Source of the DNA: an uncultured Sediminibacterium sp.
Lineage (GTDB): Bacteria; Bacteroidota; Bacteroidia; Chitinophagales; Chitinophagaceae
DNA: 14,586 bases
Assembly (NCBI GenBank): GCA_937907555.1
Contig: CALEST010000158.1
Span: 1-14,586, forward strand
Reading direction: 5' to 3'
This document shows, piece by piece, positions 8,126-14,586 of the stretch. A program made the position numbers and the translations under genes. Below the pieces are notes generated by a model that was not told where the DNA came from, ran no database searches, and saw only the letters and a list, made by a program, of their open reading frames with translations. Numbering within the stretch: position 1 is the stretch's first letter; each line of letters opens with the position of its first letter.

Positions 8126-9226
8126 TTATTTTACCAGTGACTGATATAATTCAAGGGTTTGCTGAGCCGTTTTATCCCAATTAAACTGAGCCGCTCTTGC
8201 GTGACCTTTTTGAATTAATTCCGCCTGCAAGGTACTATTATTCATGACCTCCCAAATTTTTTCTGTTATGTCTTTGGTATCATTCGGGTTGATTAAAACT
8301 GCCGCATCACCCGCTATCTCTCCGGTGCTGGATCCTGCCGATGTAATAACCGGACAGCTGCAGGCAAATGCCTCAATAATCGGCAATCCAAATCCCTCAT
8401 ATAAACTGGGGTATACCAATGCAATCGCATGATTGTAAAGCGATGCCAGGGCTTCATCGGTAGGGATGGGTTGATACATCACTTGTTTGTGAATGCCCAA
8501 TAAGGTAAACAGATTTATTTCAGATGCTTTGAAAGGGCCGCCCCCTGCACAAATCAGTTGCAGCGATGGATTTTCTTTTAATACAGGCACCATGCTCTCT
8601 GCAAAACGCCTGAAGTTTTTATAAGCATATCTTTTACCGGTATACAAAATATAGTCAGCTTCTATTAACCGGGGCAGACTATGCCTTTCACTATTTTTAT
8701 CAAAACTGTTACCATGATAAATGGTTTCAATTTTTTCTGGAGGTACACCGCATAACTCAATTAAATCCTTTCGGGTATTCTGAGAAACAGCTATTATTTT
8801 GGCTGCCTGTTGTATATGTTTGGCTCTTACCGAAAGTATGTTTTCAAATTCCTTTTTTTCGCTGTGAAAGCGTTCATCTATCATGTCGTGAATGGTAATT
8901 ACCATGGGCCTCCCGGCCGATCTAAACAAGGAGGATTTATTGTAGTAAGTTGGATGAAAAATGTCGAAGGGCTGCATCCTGGAGGCAAAACTGTCGTAAA
9001 CATTAGACAATAGTCTGTTCAGGTCTTTCTTTCCTTTGAATTGCACTTCATTCCAGGCGGTCTTACCTCTTAACTGCTCCAGAAAAATATTGTCTGCAGA
9101 TAAAATATCCAGCTGAATATGTATGCCGGGTTTTTGCTGCAGACGTTGAATCAATTCATAGAAATAACGGGAGATACCGCCATAAGGCTGTTCGCAAAAA
9201 ATCTGATAATCATACCTAATTGTCAT
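8126..9226 (-). CDS. Family 4-type (GT-B) glycosyltransferase
   Basis: A retaining glycosyltransferase of the GT4 / 'group 1' class, 366 residues from the chosen start, cytosolic or membrane-peripheral. The N-terminal domain shows GGISRYF (16-22, the glycine-rich acceptor-side loop), TIHDMID (111-117) and IAVSQNTRKDL (145-155). The C-terminal donor domain shows YTGKRYAYKN (195-204) and YPSLYEGFGLPIIEAF (272-287), containing the family's E-x7-E motif (E277, E285). The frame extends upstream to an ATG at 9355, but the 43 extra residues look unlike the family and would overlap the divergent methyltransferase gene. The ATG at 9226 gives MTIRYDYQIF, where a GT-B first strand begins, so I choose it. 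Mannosyl-, rhamnosyl- or similar transfer is plausible; the sugar cannot be determined. It is the first gene of the minus-strand pair with the TylF-like gene. Confidence 0.9.
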   Translation of the reverse strand: MTIRYDYQIFCEQPYGGISRYFYELIQRLQQKPGIHIQLDILSADNIFLEQLRGKTAWNEVQFKGKKDLNRLLSNVYDSFASRMQPFDIFHPTYYNKSSLFRSAGRPMVITIHDMIDERFHSEKKEFENILSVRAKHIQQAAKIIAVSQNTRKDLIELCGVPPEKIETIYHGNSFDKNSERHSLPRLIEADYILYTGKRYAYKNFRRFAESMVPVLKENPSLQLICAGGGPFKASEINLFTLLGIHKQVMYQPIPTDEALASLYNHAIALVYPSLYEGFGLPIIEAFACSCPVITSAGSSTGEIAGDAAVLINPNDTKDITEKIWEVMNNSTLQAELIQKGHARAAQFNWDKTAQQTLELYQSLVK

Positions 9227-9262
9227 ATTCCGTATCTTGCCTGCAATATTTGCGTTCACAAT
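9227..9262. promoter_or_regulatory. 36-bp divergent gap between two glycan operons
   Basis: With the starts chosen here only 36 bp separate the minus-strand GT4/TylF pair from the plus-strand methyltransferase/GT pair. On the plus strand AATATTTG (9246-9253) matches seven of eight positions of TAnnTTTG, which would give a near-leaderless transcript. No good minus-strand box is seen in the gap; that promoter probably lies inside the methyltransferase coding region. Regulatory function is inferred from geometry only. Confidence 0.25.
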
Positions 9263-9979
9263 ATGGTGCCTAAAAACTTCAATCCTTCCATCAAACATCC
9301 GCTTTATTTTATCAGAAAGGGATTGTTCCGTAAAATTAGTTTTTATGCTCCACAACTCAAGGGCAAACTACTCGACTTTGGATGCGGGGAGAAGCCTTAT
9401 CAATCATTGTTTACACAGGTTTCTTCTTACACAGGGCTAGACTATCAGGGAGAGGGGCATGATCATCAGAATGAAAATGTGGATGTTTTTTACGATGGAA
9501 AGACCATTCCTTTTTCAGATGAAAGTTTTGATGCCGTATTTTCCAGTGAAGTATTTGAACATGTTTTTGGATTAGCACAGATATTGCCTGAAATAAGCCG
9601 GGTTACCAAGCCGGGCGGACAATTGCTGATTACCTGTCCCTTTGCCTGGGAAGAACACGAAATGCCGGTTGATTATGCCCGCTATACACAGTTTGCGCTG
9701 AAAGATATGCTGGAAAAAAATGGGTATGATATCCAAGTGATAGACAAGAACGGACATTTTGCAATGGCTTTGTTTCAATTGTTTGTTTTGTATATACACG
9801 ACCACTGGATGCATAAAGTTCCCTTTCTGGGACAATTCAACTGGTTTAAAAAAGGAATCCGCCAAATTGGTATTCCTATCCTGAATGGGGGCTTTCGTTT
9901 ATTTGAACCTTTCTGGCCTAAATCGGATCGTTTTTATTTAAATACCATTGTATTGGCTGTTAAAAAGCCCATCGCTTAA
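9263..9979 (+). CDS. Class I SAM-dependent methyltransferase
   Basis: A 238-residue Rossmann-fold methyltransferase (type 11/12 group). Motif I is KLLDFGCGEKPY (35-46), the second acidic strand end is YTGLDYQG (56-63), and FDAVFSSEVFEHV (89-101) followed by ISRVTKPGGQLLITCPF (111-127) are the post-I and motif III segments. The C-terminal part (about 165-215) is aromatic and hydrophobic and may form the acceptor pocket or a membrane-contact surface. The frame runs back to an ATG at 9119, but that extension lies antiparallel within the GT4 gene. The ATG at 9263 gives a compact N-terminus leading into motif I, so I use it. The next gene starts 3 bp after its stop. Context suggests methylation of a glycan sugar or of a terminal residue acting as a chain-end cap; the substrate is unknown. 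Confidence 0.88.
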   Translation: MVPKNFNPSIKHPLYFIRKGLFRKISFYAPQLKGKLLDFGCGEKPYQSLFTQVSSYTGLDYQGEGHDHQNENVDVFYDGKTIPFSDESFDAVFSSEVFEHVFGLAQILPEISRVTKPGGQLLITCPFAWEEHEMPVDYARYTQFALKDMLEKNGYDIQVIDKNGHFAMALFQLFVLYIHDHWMHKVPFLGQFNWFKKGIRQIGIPILNGGFRLFEPFWPKSDRFYLNTIVLAVKKPIA

Positions 9980-9982
9980 ATC

Positions 9983-10963
9983 ATGAAGAAGATTGTATAT
10001 ACGGTTTGTTCTGCCAATCACCTGGCGCATTCAAAAACAATGGCCGACTCTTTTATTTTACAACATCCGGAATATACCCTGTACATGATATTGGTTGACC
10101 GTGTTGACGAAAGATTTAATTTAAATTCATTTAAACCTCATAATATAATAGAAATCAGCAAATTAGGTATTCCTGATTTTACAGAATTTACTCAAGGTTA
10201 CACGGTGATAGAACTGAACTGTGCGGTTAAGTCTTTTGCTGCACAGTATTTATTCAAAGAGTTCTCGCCTGATATTTTACTTTACATTGACTCTGACACA
10301 TTGATATTCAATAATTTATCAATAGTTGAGTCTTATTTAATTAAAAGCAATATTGTTCTCACTCCACATTATACTACCCCTCTTCCCGAAGACGGCTTGC
10401 TTCCGAGAGAGCGGGATATTTTGCGCTCCGGTTTATACAATGCCGGTTTTATCGGATTCAGAAACAGTGCCGAGACCCATCGCTTTCTGGCCTGGTGGTC
10501 GGGTCATATGCAAACTGAATGTCATTATAATTTTGAAGAAGGAATGGGAGTAGACCAGAACTGGCTGAACTGGGTGCCTTTGTTTTTTGAAGGGGTGCAG
10601 CTGGCTCCAGATCCGGGATTGAATGTGGCATATTGGAATTTACACGAAAGAATGCTTTCTGAAAGAGAAGGCCGGTTTTGGGTTAACGAGAAATATCCAC
10701 TGCTCTTTCTTCATATAAGTGGCTATGATTTTAACTTGCCCGGGCAATTGTCGAGGCATCAGACCCGGCATAATCTTTCTTCTATTCCGGTATTGCAATC
10801 CCTGCTACATAACTATACTGAAAAGGTAAGAGCCAATGGATGGGATTTCTATTCCGGTTTATCCTGTGCTTATGCTAAACCAATAATTAAGAGCAGAGGA
10901 ATTATGAAGACAATCAATCAGTTATTGGCGCCAATGAATATTAAAATCAATAAGATTAAATAA
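9983..10963 (+). CDS. Putative glycosyltransferase with DSD motif (GT8-like / nucleotide-diphospho-sugar transferase)
   Basis: A 326-residue protein with the look of a GT-A metal-dependent sugar transferase. ILLYIDSDTLIF (98-109) carries the DxD metal/nucleotide-sugar motif at the end of a beta strand. YNAGFIGFRN (152-161), DQNWLNWVPLFF (191-202), GLNVAYWNLHER (212-223) and FLHISGYD (242-249) resemble the later conserved blocks of GT8-like enzymes, with the last histidine in the usual metal-ligand position. KIVYTVCSANHLAHS at 2-16 forms the first strand. It is a recurrent but poorly studied type in Bacteroidota glycan loci, and I cannot assign a donor sugar. It is tightly linked (3 bp) to the upstream methyltransferase. 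Its first half (about 10060-10370) is visibly more AT-rich than its neighbours, which may reflect transfer. Its 3' end meets the MORN-like gene tail to tail with 7 bp between. Confidence 0.8.
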   Translation: MKKIVYTVCSANHLAHSKTMADSFILQHPEYTLYMILVDRVDERFNLNSFKPHNIIEISKLGIPDFTEFTQGYTVIELNCAVKSFAAQYLFKEFSPDILLYIDSDTLIFNNLSIVESYLIKSNIVLTPHYTTPLPEDGLLPRERDILRSGLYNAGFIGFRNSAETHRFLAWWSGHMQTECHYNFEEGMGVDQNWLNWVPLFFEGVQLAPDPGLNVAYWNLHERMLSEREGRFWVNEKYPLLFLHISGYDFNLPGQLSRHQTRHNLSSIPVLQSLLHNYTEKVRANGWDFYSGLSCAYAKPIIKSRGIMKTINQLLAPMNIKINKIK

Positions 10964-10970
10964 TTCACAC

Positions 10971-11705
10971 CTACTGACCGGTTCTTCCGGTTACCACCGG
11001 CTTGTTCTTTTTGGCTTGCTTTTTATTGAAGTCTGCTACTTCTTTGGGTAGGGCTTTTGTTTTGCTTTTGGCTGAACTGTCTGCCGGAAATTTGGATTTG
11101 TTGGGGATATTGCCTGCCGAGGCATTAACGGATTGGGCATCTTTATAAGCGTTCCCGTTTTGTAATAGGGCCTTCTCTCTTTCCGATTTCAATTGCCCCA
11201 TAATATATTCTTCCGATTCCAAGAGCGCCCCAGTATTTGGATTATAGGCTCTCCAGAGCCCATGTTTAATGGATCCTCCTTCGTTTTTAACCACTATGCG
11301 TTCAAATTGCAGGGGATTGGCGGGATCAGGAACGTCTAATGTGTCGAATGCCTTATAGGGATTTACAGCCCTCCAGCTTTCCTCTCTTTCCAGGCCGGCA
11401 ATAGTAAAATAGCTTTGTTTGCCATGAAGATTTCCCCAGCGATAATTTTCCTGAGCAATTAAATCGCCCATTAAATTAAAAGTGCGCCAAATACCTTCTT
11501 TTTTGTCGTTGATAAAAATACCTTCTGATTCATTGCCCGGTTCACCTCTTAATTTGGGTGTAGAGACAATCCACTTGCCTTGCTTCAATCCTTTAATATC
11601 GGTGCAATTCAAGGTATCCCCTTTGGCAGACAATTGATAGGTTTTGCACTGCGCAAAACTGTAATTCACCGAAAAAATGAACAGCGGTAGCAATAGAAAT
11701 CTCAT
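10971..11705 (-). CDS. Exported MORN-like repeat protein of unknown function
   Basis: A 244-residue protein with an N-terminal signal peptide (MRFLLLPLFIFSVNYSFAQ, cleavage likely after A18 or Q19). Cysteine 20 follows, but the preceding F-A-Q does not fit a lipobox well, so I favour a soluble periplasmic or extracellular form over a lipoprotein. The body has degenerate MORN/YwqK-type units: LKQGKWIVS (40-48), KKEGIWRTFNLMGD (68-81), LHGKQSYF (93-100) and IKHGLWRAYNPNTGA (146-160), each a G-x-W/Q core with aromatic flanks. The C-terminal 45 or so residues are very lysine-rich and probably disordered (SAKSKTKALPKEVADFNKKQ at 211-230). Such repeat proteins are abundant in Bacteroidota, sometimes labelled antitoxin-like, with no settled role. 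It is divergent from the Asp-box propeller gene after 36 bp. Confidence 0.8.
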   Translation of the reverse strand: MRFLLLPLFIFSVNYSFAQCKTYQLSAKGDTLNCTDIKGLKQGKWIVSTPKLRGEPGNESEGIFINDKKEGIWRTFNLMGDLIAQENYRWGNLHGKQSYFTIAGLEREESWRAVNPYKAFDTLDVPDPANPLQFERIVVKNEGGSIKHGLWRAYNPNTGALLESEEYIMGQLKSEREKALLQNGNAYKDAQSVNASAGNIPNKSKFPADSSAKSKTKALPKEVADFNKKQAKKNKPVVTGRTGQ

Positions 11706-11741
11706 ATTACTTACATTGGGACTCGAAAATACTAAGCCGAT
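11706..11741. promoter_or_regulatory. Divergent promoter region between MORN-like and propeller genes
   Basis: A 36-bp gap separates two divergent starts. On the plus strand TACATTGG (11712-11719) and on the minus strand TATTTTCG each match seven of eight positions of the Bacteroidota -7 consensus TAnnTTTG, placed to give short leaders of about 15-20 nt. No clear -33 element is seen in either direction. The boxes are imperfect, so this is a tentative call based on position. Confidence 0.3.
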
Positions 11742-14249
11742 ATGAGAAAAACATTTTTATCGCTGTTAATGATTTCATCATTTTTTGCGCAGGCGCAGGT
11801 AAAGCCAACGCCAGCAAGCGAAAGACTGAAAAGTATTGAAATCAGAAAGCAGCTGAGTACAGAATCCCCGGCCAATAAAACTGCGTTCAGAAATATTGGT
11901 CCAACCGTGCAAAGTGGAAGAGTAGTAGACATGGATATCAATCCAGCCGATCCTACCGAATTCTATGTGGCATATGCAACCGGAGGTTTATGGCAAACCA
12001 CCAATAATGGGATGAGTTTCACGCCGATTTTCGATTCTCAGGACATTATTGGAATCGGGGATATAGCAGTAAACTGGAAAACCCGTGAAATATGGGTGGG
12101 TACGGGTGAAGTTAACAGTAGCCGTTCTACTTATGCAGGATTGGGTGTATATAAATCAGCTGACAACGGGAAAACCTGGACCTGGTTGGGTTTACCGGAG
12201 AGTCATCATATTGGAGAAATTAAATTGCATAGTACCGACCCGAATACCGCCTGGGTGGCTGTGCTGGGACATTTATACTCCCCCAATAAAGAAAGAGGCA
12301 TTTACAAAACAACAGATGGTGGAAAAACCTGGAAACATACTTTGTATGTAGATGAAAATACGGGAGCAGTAGACCTGGATGTCAACCCCTCTAATCCGAA
12401 TGAATTGTATGCAGGCATGTGGTACCGTACCCGTAAAGCCTGGAATTTTGAAGAAAGCGGAAAGTCTGGTGGTATTTTTAAAAGTACCGATGGAGGCGAA
12501 ACATGGCAGAAAATTTCAGTAGAAGGTGCTGGTTTCCCTACAGGGGATGGCGTAGGTAGAATTGGTCTGGCCGTTTATCCAAAGAATCCCAATATCGTAT
12601 ACGCTGTTGTAGATAACAATGAACCAAGACCTGCTACCGCGCGCGCGGGTAATGCTCCAACCACCGATACAGGTGCGTATACTTTGAATACTTTCCAGGG
12701 TATTACAAAAGAACAATTTGCTGCTTTGGACGATAAAAAACTGAATGCTTTTATTCGCAGTCCACGTTATCGTTTACCTGCAGAATACACTGCCGCTTCC
12801 ATTAAAGAAGGTGTGGCCAATGATAAATATAGCGCCAATGTTATCTGGGATTATTTCTATGATGCCAATGCAGCCATTACTGCCGCAGCTGTAAAAGGTT
12901 GTGAATTGTACAGAAGTGACGACGGTGGTAAAACCTGGAAGAAAACGCACAATGACTTTATTAATATTTATAGCTCTTATGGATACTATTTTGGTAAAGT
13001 ATTTGTAAGCCCTGTAGATGAAAACAAAGTTGTTTTAACAGGGGTAGATTTATTAATGAGTTCTGATGGCGGAAAGAAATTTACTTCTATTGATGGACCT
13101 TCTGTTCACTCCGATCACCATGCATTCTGGTTTAGTTCTACCAAAGACGGACATGTAATTAATGGAAACGATGGTGGTTTAAACATGAGTTATGACTATG
13201 GTAAAAACTGGTCTAAACTGAATTCTCCTTCTGTTGGTCAGTTCTATGCAATTGAAGTGGACATGGCTACACCTTACAATGTGTATGGTGGTTTACAGGA
13301 CAATGGTACCTGGTATGGTTCCAGCAAGAATGTGGAAAATATTGGCTGGCATGGCACAGGAAATTATGCTTATAAAAGCATCAACGGTGGAGACGGTATG
13401 CAGGTACAGGTAGACTGGAGAGACAACCGTACAGTGTATAGCGGTTCTCAGTTTGGTAACTATAACCGTCAGACAATCGGGGCTCCGGCAACCGGTGAAA
13501 GAGGACCCAGAGGTACTATGGTAAAGCCCAATCGTGCTTTAGGTGAATCAGCTTTACGTTTCAACTGGCAGTCTCCGATTGTCTTGAGCAGACACAACCA
13601 GGATGTATTTTATTTTGGCAGCAATAAGTTTCATCGCTCTTTCAACAAGGGTGAAAATATGGTGGCTTTGAGTGGAGATCTTACCACCAATCCACAACAG
13701 GGAGATGTGCCTTTTGGAACACTTTCTACCATTAGTGAAAGCCCATTGCGTTTTGGTTTGATTTATACCGGTTCTGATGACGGAATGATTCACGTTACCA
13801 AAGACGGTGGTTATAGCTGGACCAATATCAACGGTAAATTACCCAAAGGACTATATGTGAGCAGGGTTGTTGCCAGTAAGTTTAAAGAAAGCCGTGTGTA
13901 TGTAACTTTAAACGGGTACAGAAATGATCATTTTAATGCATTGGTTTATGTAAGTGACGATTATGGTAATACCTGGAAGCAGATTGCCAAAGACCTTCCA
14001 TATGAGTCTGTAAATGTTATCAGAGAAGATCCGGTTAATGAAAATATTCTTTATATAGGAACCGACGGAGGCTTGTACGTAAGCTTAAACGGTGGTAATA
14101 GCTGCATCATGTGGAACAAGGGCTTGCCTTACAGTATTCCTGTTCATGATATTGCTATTCAGTCAAGAGACAATGAAATTGTTCTGGGTACGCATGGCAG
14201 AAGCCTTTACGTAGCCAGCTTATCTGAAATTCAGAAAGCAGCGAAATAA
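11742..14249 (+). CDS. Secreted Asp-box (BNR/VPS10-like) beta-propeller protein
   Basis: An 835-residue exported protein with signal peptide MRKTFLSLLMISSFFAQA (1-18). It consists mainly of Asp-box turns (S/T-x-D-x-G-x-x-W): SADNGKTW 139-146, TTDGGKTW 190-197, STDGGETW 248-255, SDDGGKTW 392-399, SSDGGKKF 440-447, SYDYGKNW 483-490, TKDGGYSW 686-693 and SDDYGNTW 738-745, plus a degenerate SLNGGNSC at 781-788. This points to one or two multi-bladed propellers of the kind found in sialidases, sortilin/VPS10 proteins and xyloglucanases. SDHHAFWF (457-464), NGNDGGL (474-480) and GGLQDNGTW (516-524) are conserved blocks of the Bacteroidota subfamily often labelled 'glycosyl hydrolase', but I see no proven catalytic set and would not call it an enzyme. 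Residues about 290-385 form an insertion, partly helical, between boxes three and four. It ends just after the last propeller strands (HGRSLYVASLSEI) with no type IX sorting domain visible. A strong terminator follows. Confidence 0.88.
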   Translation: MRKTFLSLLMISSFFAQAQVKPTPASERLKSIEIRKQLSTESPANKTAFRNIGPTVQSGRVVDMDINPADPTEFYVAYATGGLWQTTNNGMSFTPIFDSQDIIGIGDIAVNWKTREIWVGTGEVNSSRSTYAGLGVYKSADNGKTWTWLGLPESHHIGEIKLHSTDPNTAWVAVLGHLYSPNKERGIYKTTDGGKTWKHTLYVDENTGAVDLDVNPSNPNELYAGMWYRTRKAWNFEESGKSGGIFKSTDGGETWQKISVEGAGFPTGDGVGRIGLAVYPKNPNIVYAVVDNNEPRPATARAGNAPTTDTGAYTLNTFQGITKEQFAALDDKKLNAFIRSPRYRLPAEYTAASIKEGVANDKYSANVIWDYFYDANAAITAAAVKGCELYRSDDGGKTWKKTHNDFINIYSSYGYYFGKVFVSPVDENKVVLTGVDLLMSSDGGKKFTSIDGPSVHSDHHAFWFSSTKDGHVINGNDGGLNMSYDYGKNWSKLNSPSVGQFYAIEVDMATPYNVYGGLQDNGTWYGSSKNVENIGWHGTGNYAYKSINGGDGMQVQVDWRDNRTVYSGSQFGNYNRQTIGAPATGERGPRGTMVKPNRALGESALRFNWQSPIVLSRHNQDVFYFGSNKFHRSFNKGENMVALSGDLTTNPQQGDVPFGTLSTISESPLRFGLIYTGSDDGMIHVTKDGGYSWTNINGKLPKGLYVSRVVASKFKESRVYVTLNGYRNDHFNALVYVSDDYGNTWKQIAKDLPYESVNVIREDPVNENILYIGTDGGLYVSLNGGNSCIMWNKGLPYSIPVHDIAIQSRDNEIVLGTHGRSLYVASLSEIQKAAK

Positions 14250-14285
14250 TTTCTACTGGTTAATCAGTATAGGAATATTTGTTAT

Positions 14286-14322
14286 AAAAGTTCCGGTTGC
14301 TTAGGTGGCCGGAACTTTTTTT
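14286..14322 (+). terminator. Intrinsic terminator, probably bidirectional
   Basis: A perfect 11-bp stem, AAAAGTTCCGG (14286-14296) with CCGGAACTTTT (14309-14319), a 12-nt loop and a run of seven T (14316-14322). It lies 36 bp after the stop of the propeller gene and fits a plus-strand rho-independent terminator. The left arm's A-run gives a short T-stretch on the minus strand as well, so it can also serve the converging methyltransferase gene, whose last codons (K-V-P-A-T-stop) lie within the right arm and loop. Confidence 0.85.
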
Positions 14323-14586
14323 ATGACCCAGCAATCCTGGCCTCCCATTTTATGGGGATGGGTTTTCCCTTCCCAGAACTGCTCAACCTGAAATCCTGTT
14401 TTGAGCATTGTACCAAAAGCCTCTGCCTCATGATAAGTAGTCATTAAGCGATGCCCTTTTTCTTTGTAATTGATTGTGAAGGCGCCTCCCGCTTTTAATT
14501 GACTCAGTTTGGCTGCATTTAACTGATGATAATAATTACTGCCGTGAGTTGTAAGAATGGCTATGGCATTGTCTTTCATGATTCTT
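14301..14586 (-). CDS. SAM-dependent methyltransferase, C-terminal part (5' end outside window)
   Basis: An open frame of about 95 codons that continues past the right edge without a stop; an internal ATG at 14579 is not likely to be the true start. The visible segment AIAILTTHGSNYYHQL, then a GGAFTINYKEKGHRLMTTYH stretch, then GFQVEQFWEG and a final QDCWVIKK resembles the C-terminal third of class I methyltransferases of the type 11/12 group. In those the pattern TTHGxN, KEGHR, xxAFH and PQDxWxxxK recurs after the SAM-binding half. The SAM-binding motif I would lie outside the window. The stop codon is inside the loop of the shared terminator hairpin. Assignment rests on general resemblance and is moderate. 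Confidence 0.6.
   Translation of the reverse strand, partial: RIMKDNAIAILTTHGSNYYHQLNAAKLSQLKAGGAFTINYKEKGHRLMTTYHEAEAFGTMLKTGFQVEQFWEGKTHPHKMGGQDCWVIKKVPAT

Noticed and set aside
10976..11015. Overlapping small hairpins from three CCGG blocks (10978, 10987, 10997) as a terminator for the DSD-type glycosyltransferase gene
   Set aside because: Stems are only 5 bp, alternative pairings compete, and the following T-rich stretch is broken; it is equally explained by codons for V-T-G-R-T-G.
11701..11705. Lipoprotein call for the MORN-like protein because Cys20 follows the signal peptide
   Set aside because: The residues before the cysteine (F-A-Q) do not form a lipobox.
11742..14249. Calling the Asp-box protein a glycoside hydrolase or sialidase
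   Set aside because: Asp boxes are structural turns; no sialidase FRIP motif, catalytic Tyr/Glu pair or arginine triad could be identified by reading.
1..14586. CRISPR arrays, tRNA genes, insertion sequences or prophage genes
   Set aside because: No regularly spaced direct repeats, cloverleaf-like stretches, transposase or phage proteins were seen on either strand.

Overview
The window has moderate-to-low GC and looks like Bacteroidota chromosome, probably Chitinophagaceae or a close relative; the rank below phylum is a guess. Supporting points are an E. coli-type PurB followed by a very long Bacteroidota-style TamB, an MqnA of the futalosine menaquinone route, a large secreted Asp-box (BNR) propeller protein, the lack of clear Shine-Dalgarno sequences, and a perfect Bacteroidota -7 box (TAnnTTTG) before purB. 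I see no tRNA, rRNA, CRISPR array, insertion sequence or phage gene, and no stretch over 300 bases without a gene.

Layout. Positions 1-4324 (minus) hold most of a giant tamB that runs off the left edge; 4377-5723 (minus) is purB, directly upstream of it on the same strand. A 65-bp divergent gap leads to mqnA (5789-6550, plus, TTG start), whose stop overlaps the start of a GT2 glycosyltransferase (6547-7329). Facing it on the minus strand are a GT4 glycosyltransferase (8126-9226) and a TylF-like O-methyltransferase (7354-8100), 25 bp apart. Divergent from these, after a 36-bp gap, come a class I SAM methyltransferase (9263-9979) and a DSD-motif glycosyltransferase (9983-10963), 3 bp apart. A MORN-like exported protein (10971-11705, minus) is divergent from an 835-residue secreted Asp-box propeller protein (11742-14249, plus). 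The window ends in the C-terminal part of another SAM-dependent methyltransferase (14301-14586, minus).

How they fit. The middle five genes (GT2, TylF-like, GT4, methyltransferase, DSD-type GT) form a compact set of three sugar transferases and two methyltransferases. They probably build and O-methylate an envelope glycan or protein-linked oligosaccharide. No flippase, polymerase, ligase, sugar-nucleotide synthesis or initiating transferase is seen, so the set must depend on genes elsewhere. The flanks are housekeeping (purine and menaquinone synthesis, outer-membrane biogenesis) and exported proteins of unknown role.

Points most worth a second look are the tamB start, which lacks a usable ATG/GTG/TTG before its membrane anchor unless one A is removed from a homopolymer; the glycan set itself; and two terminator hairpins that lie inside the 3' coding ends of opposing genes.
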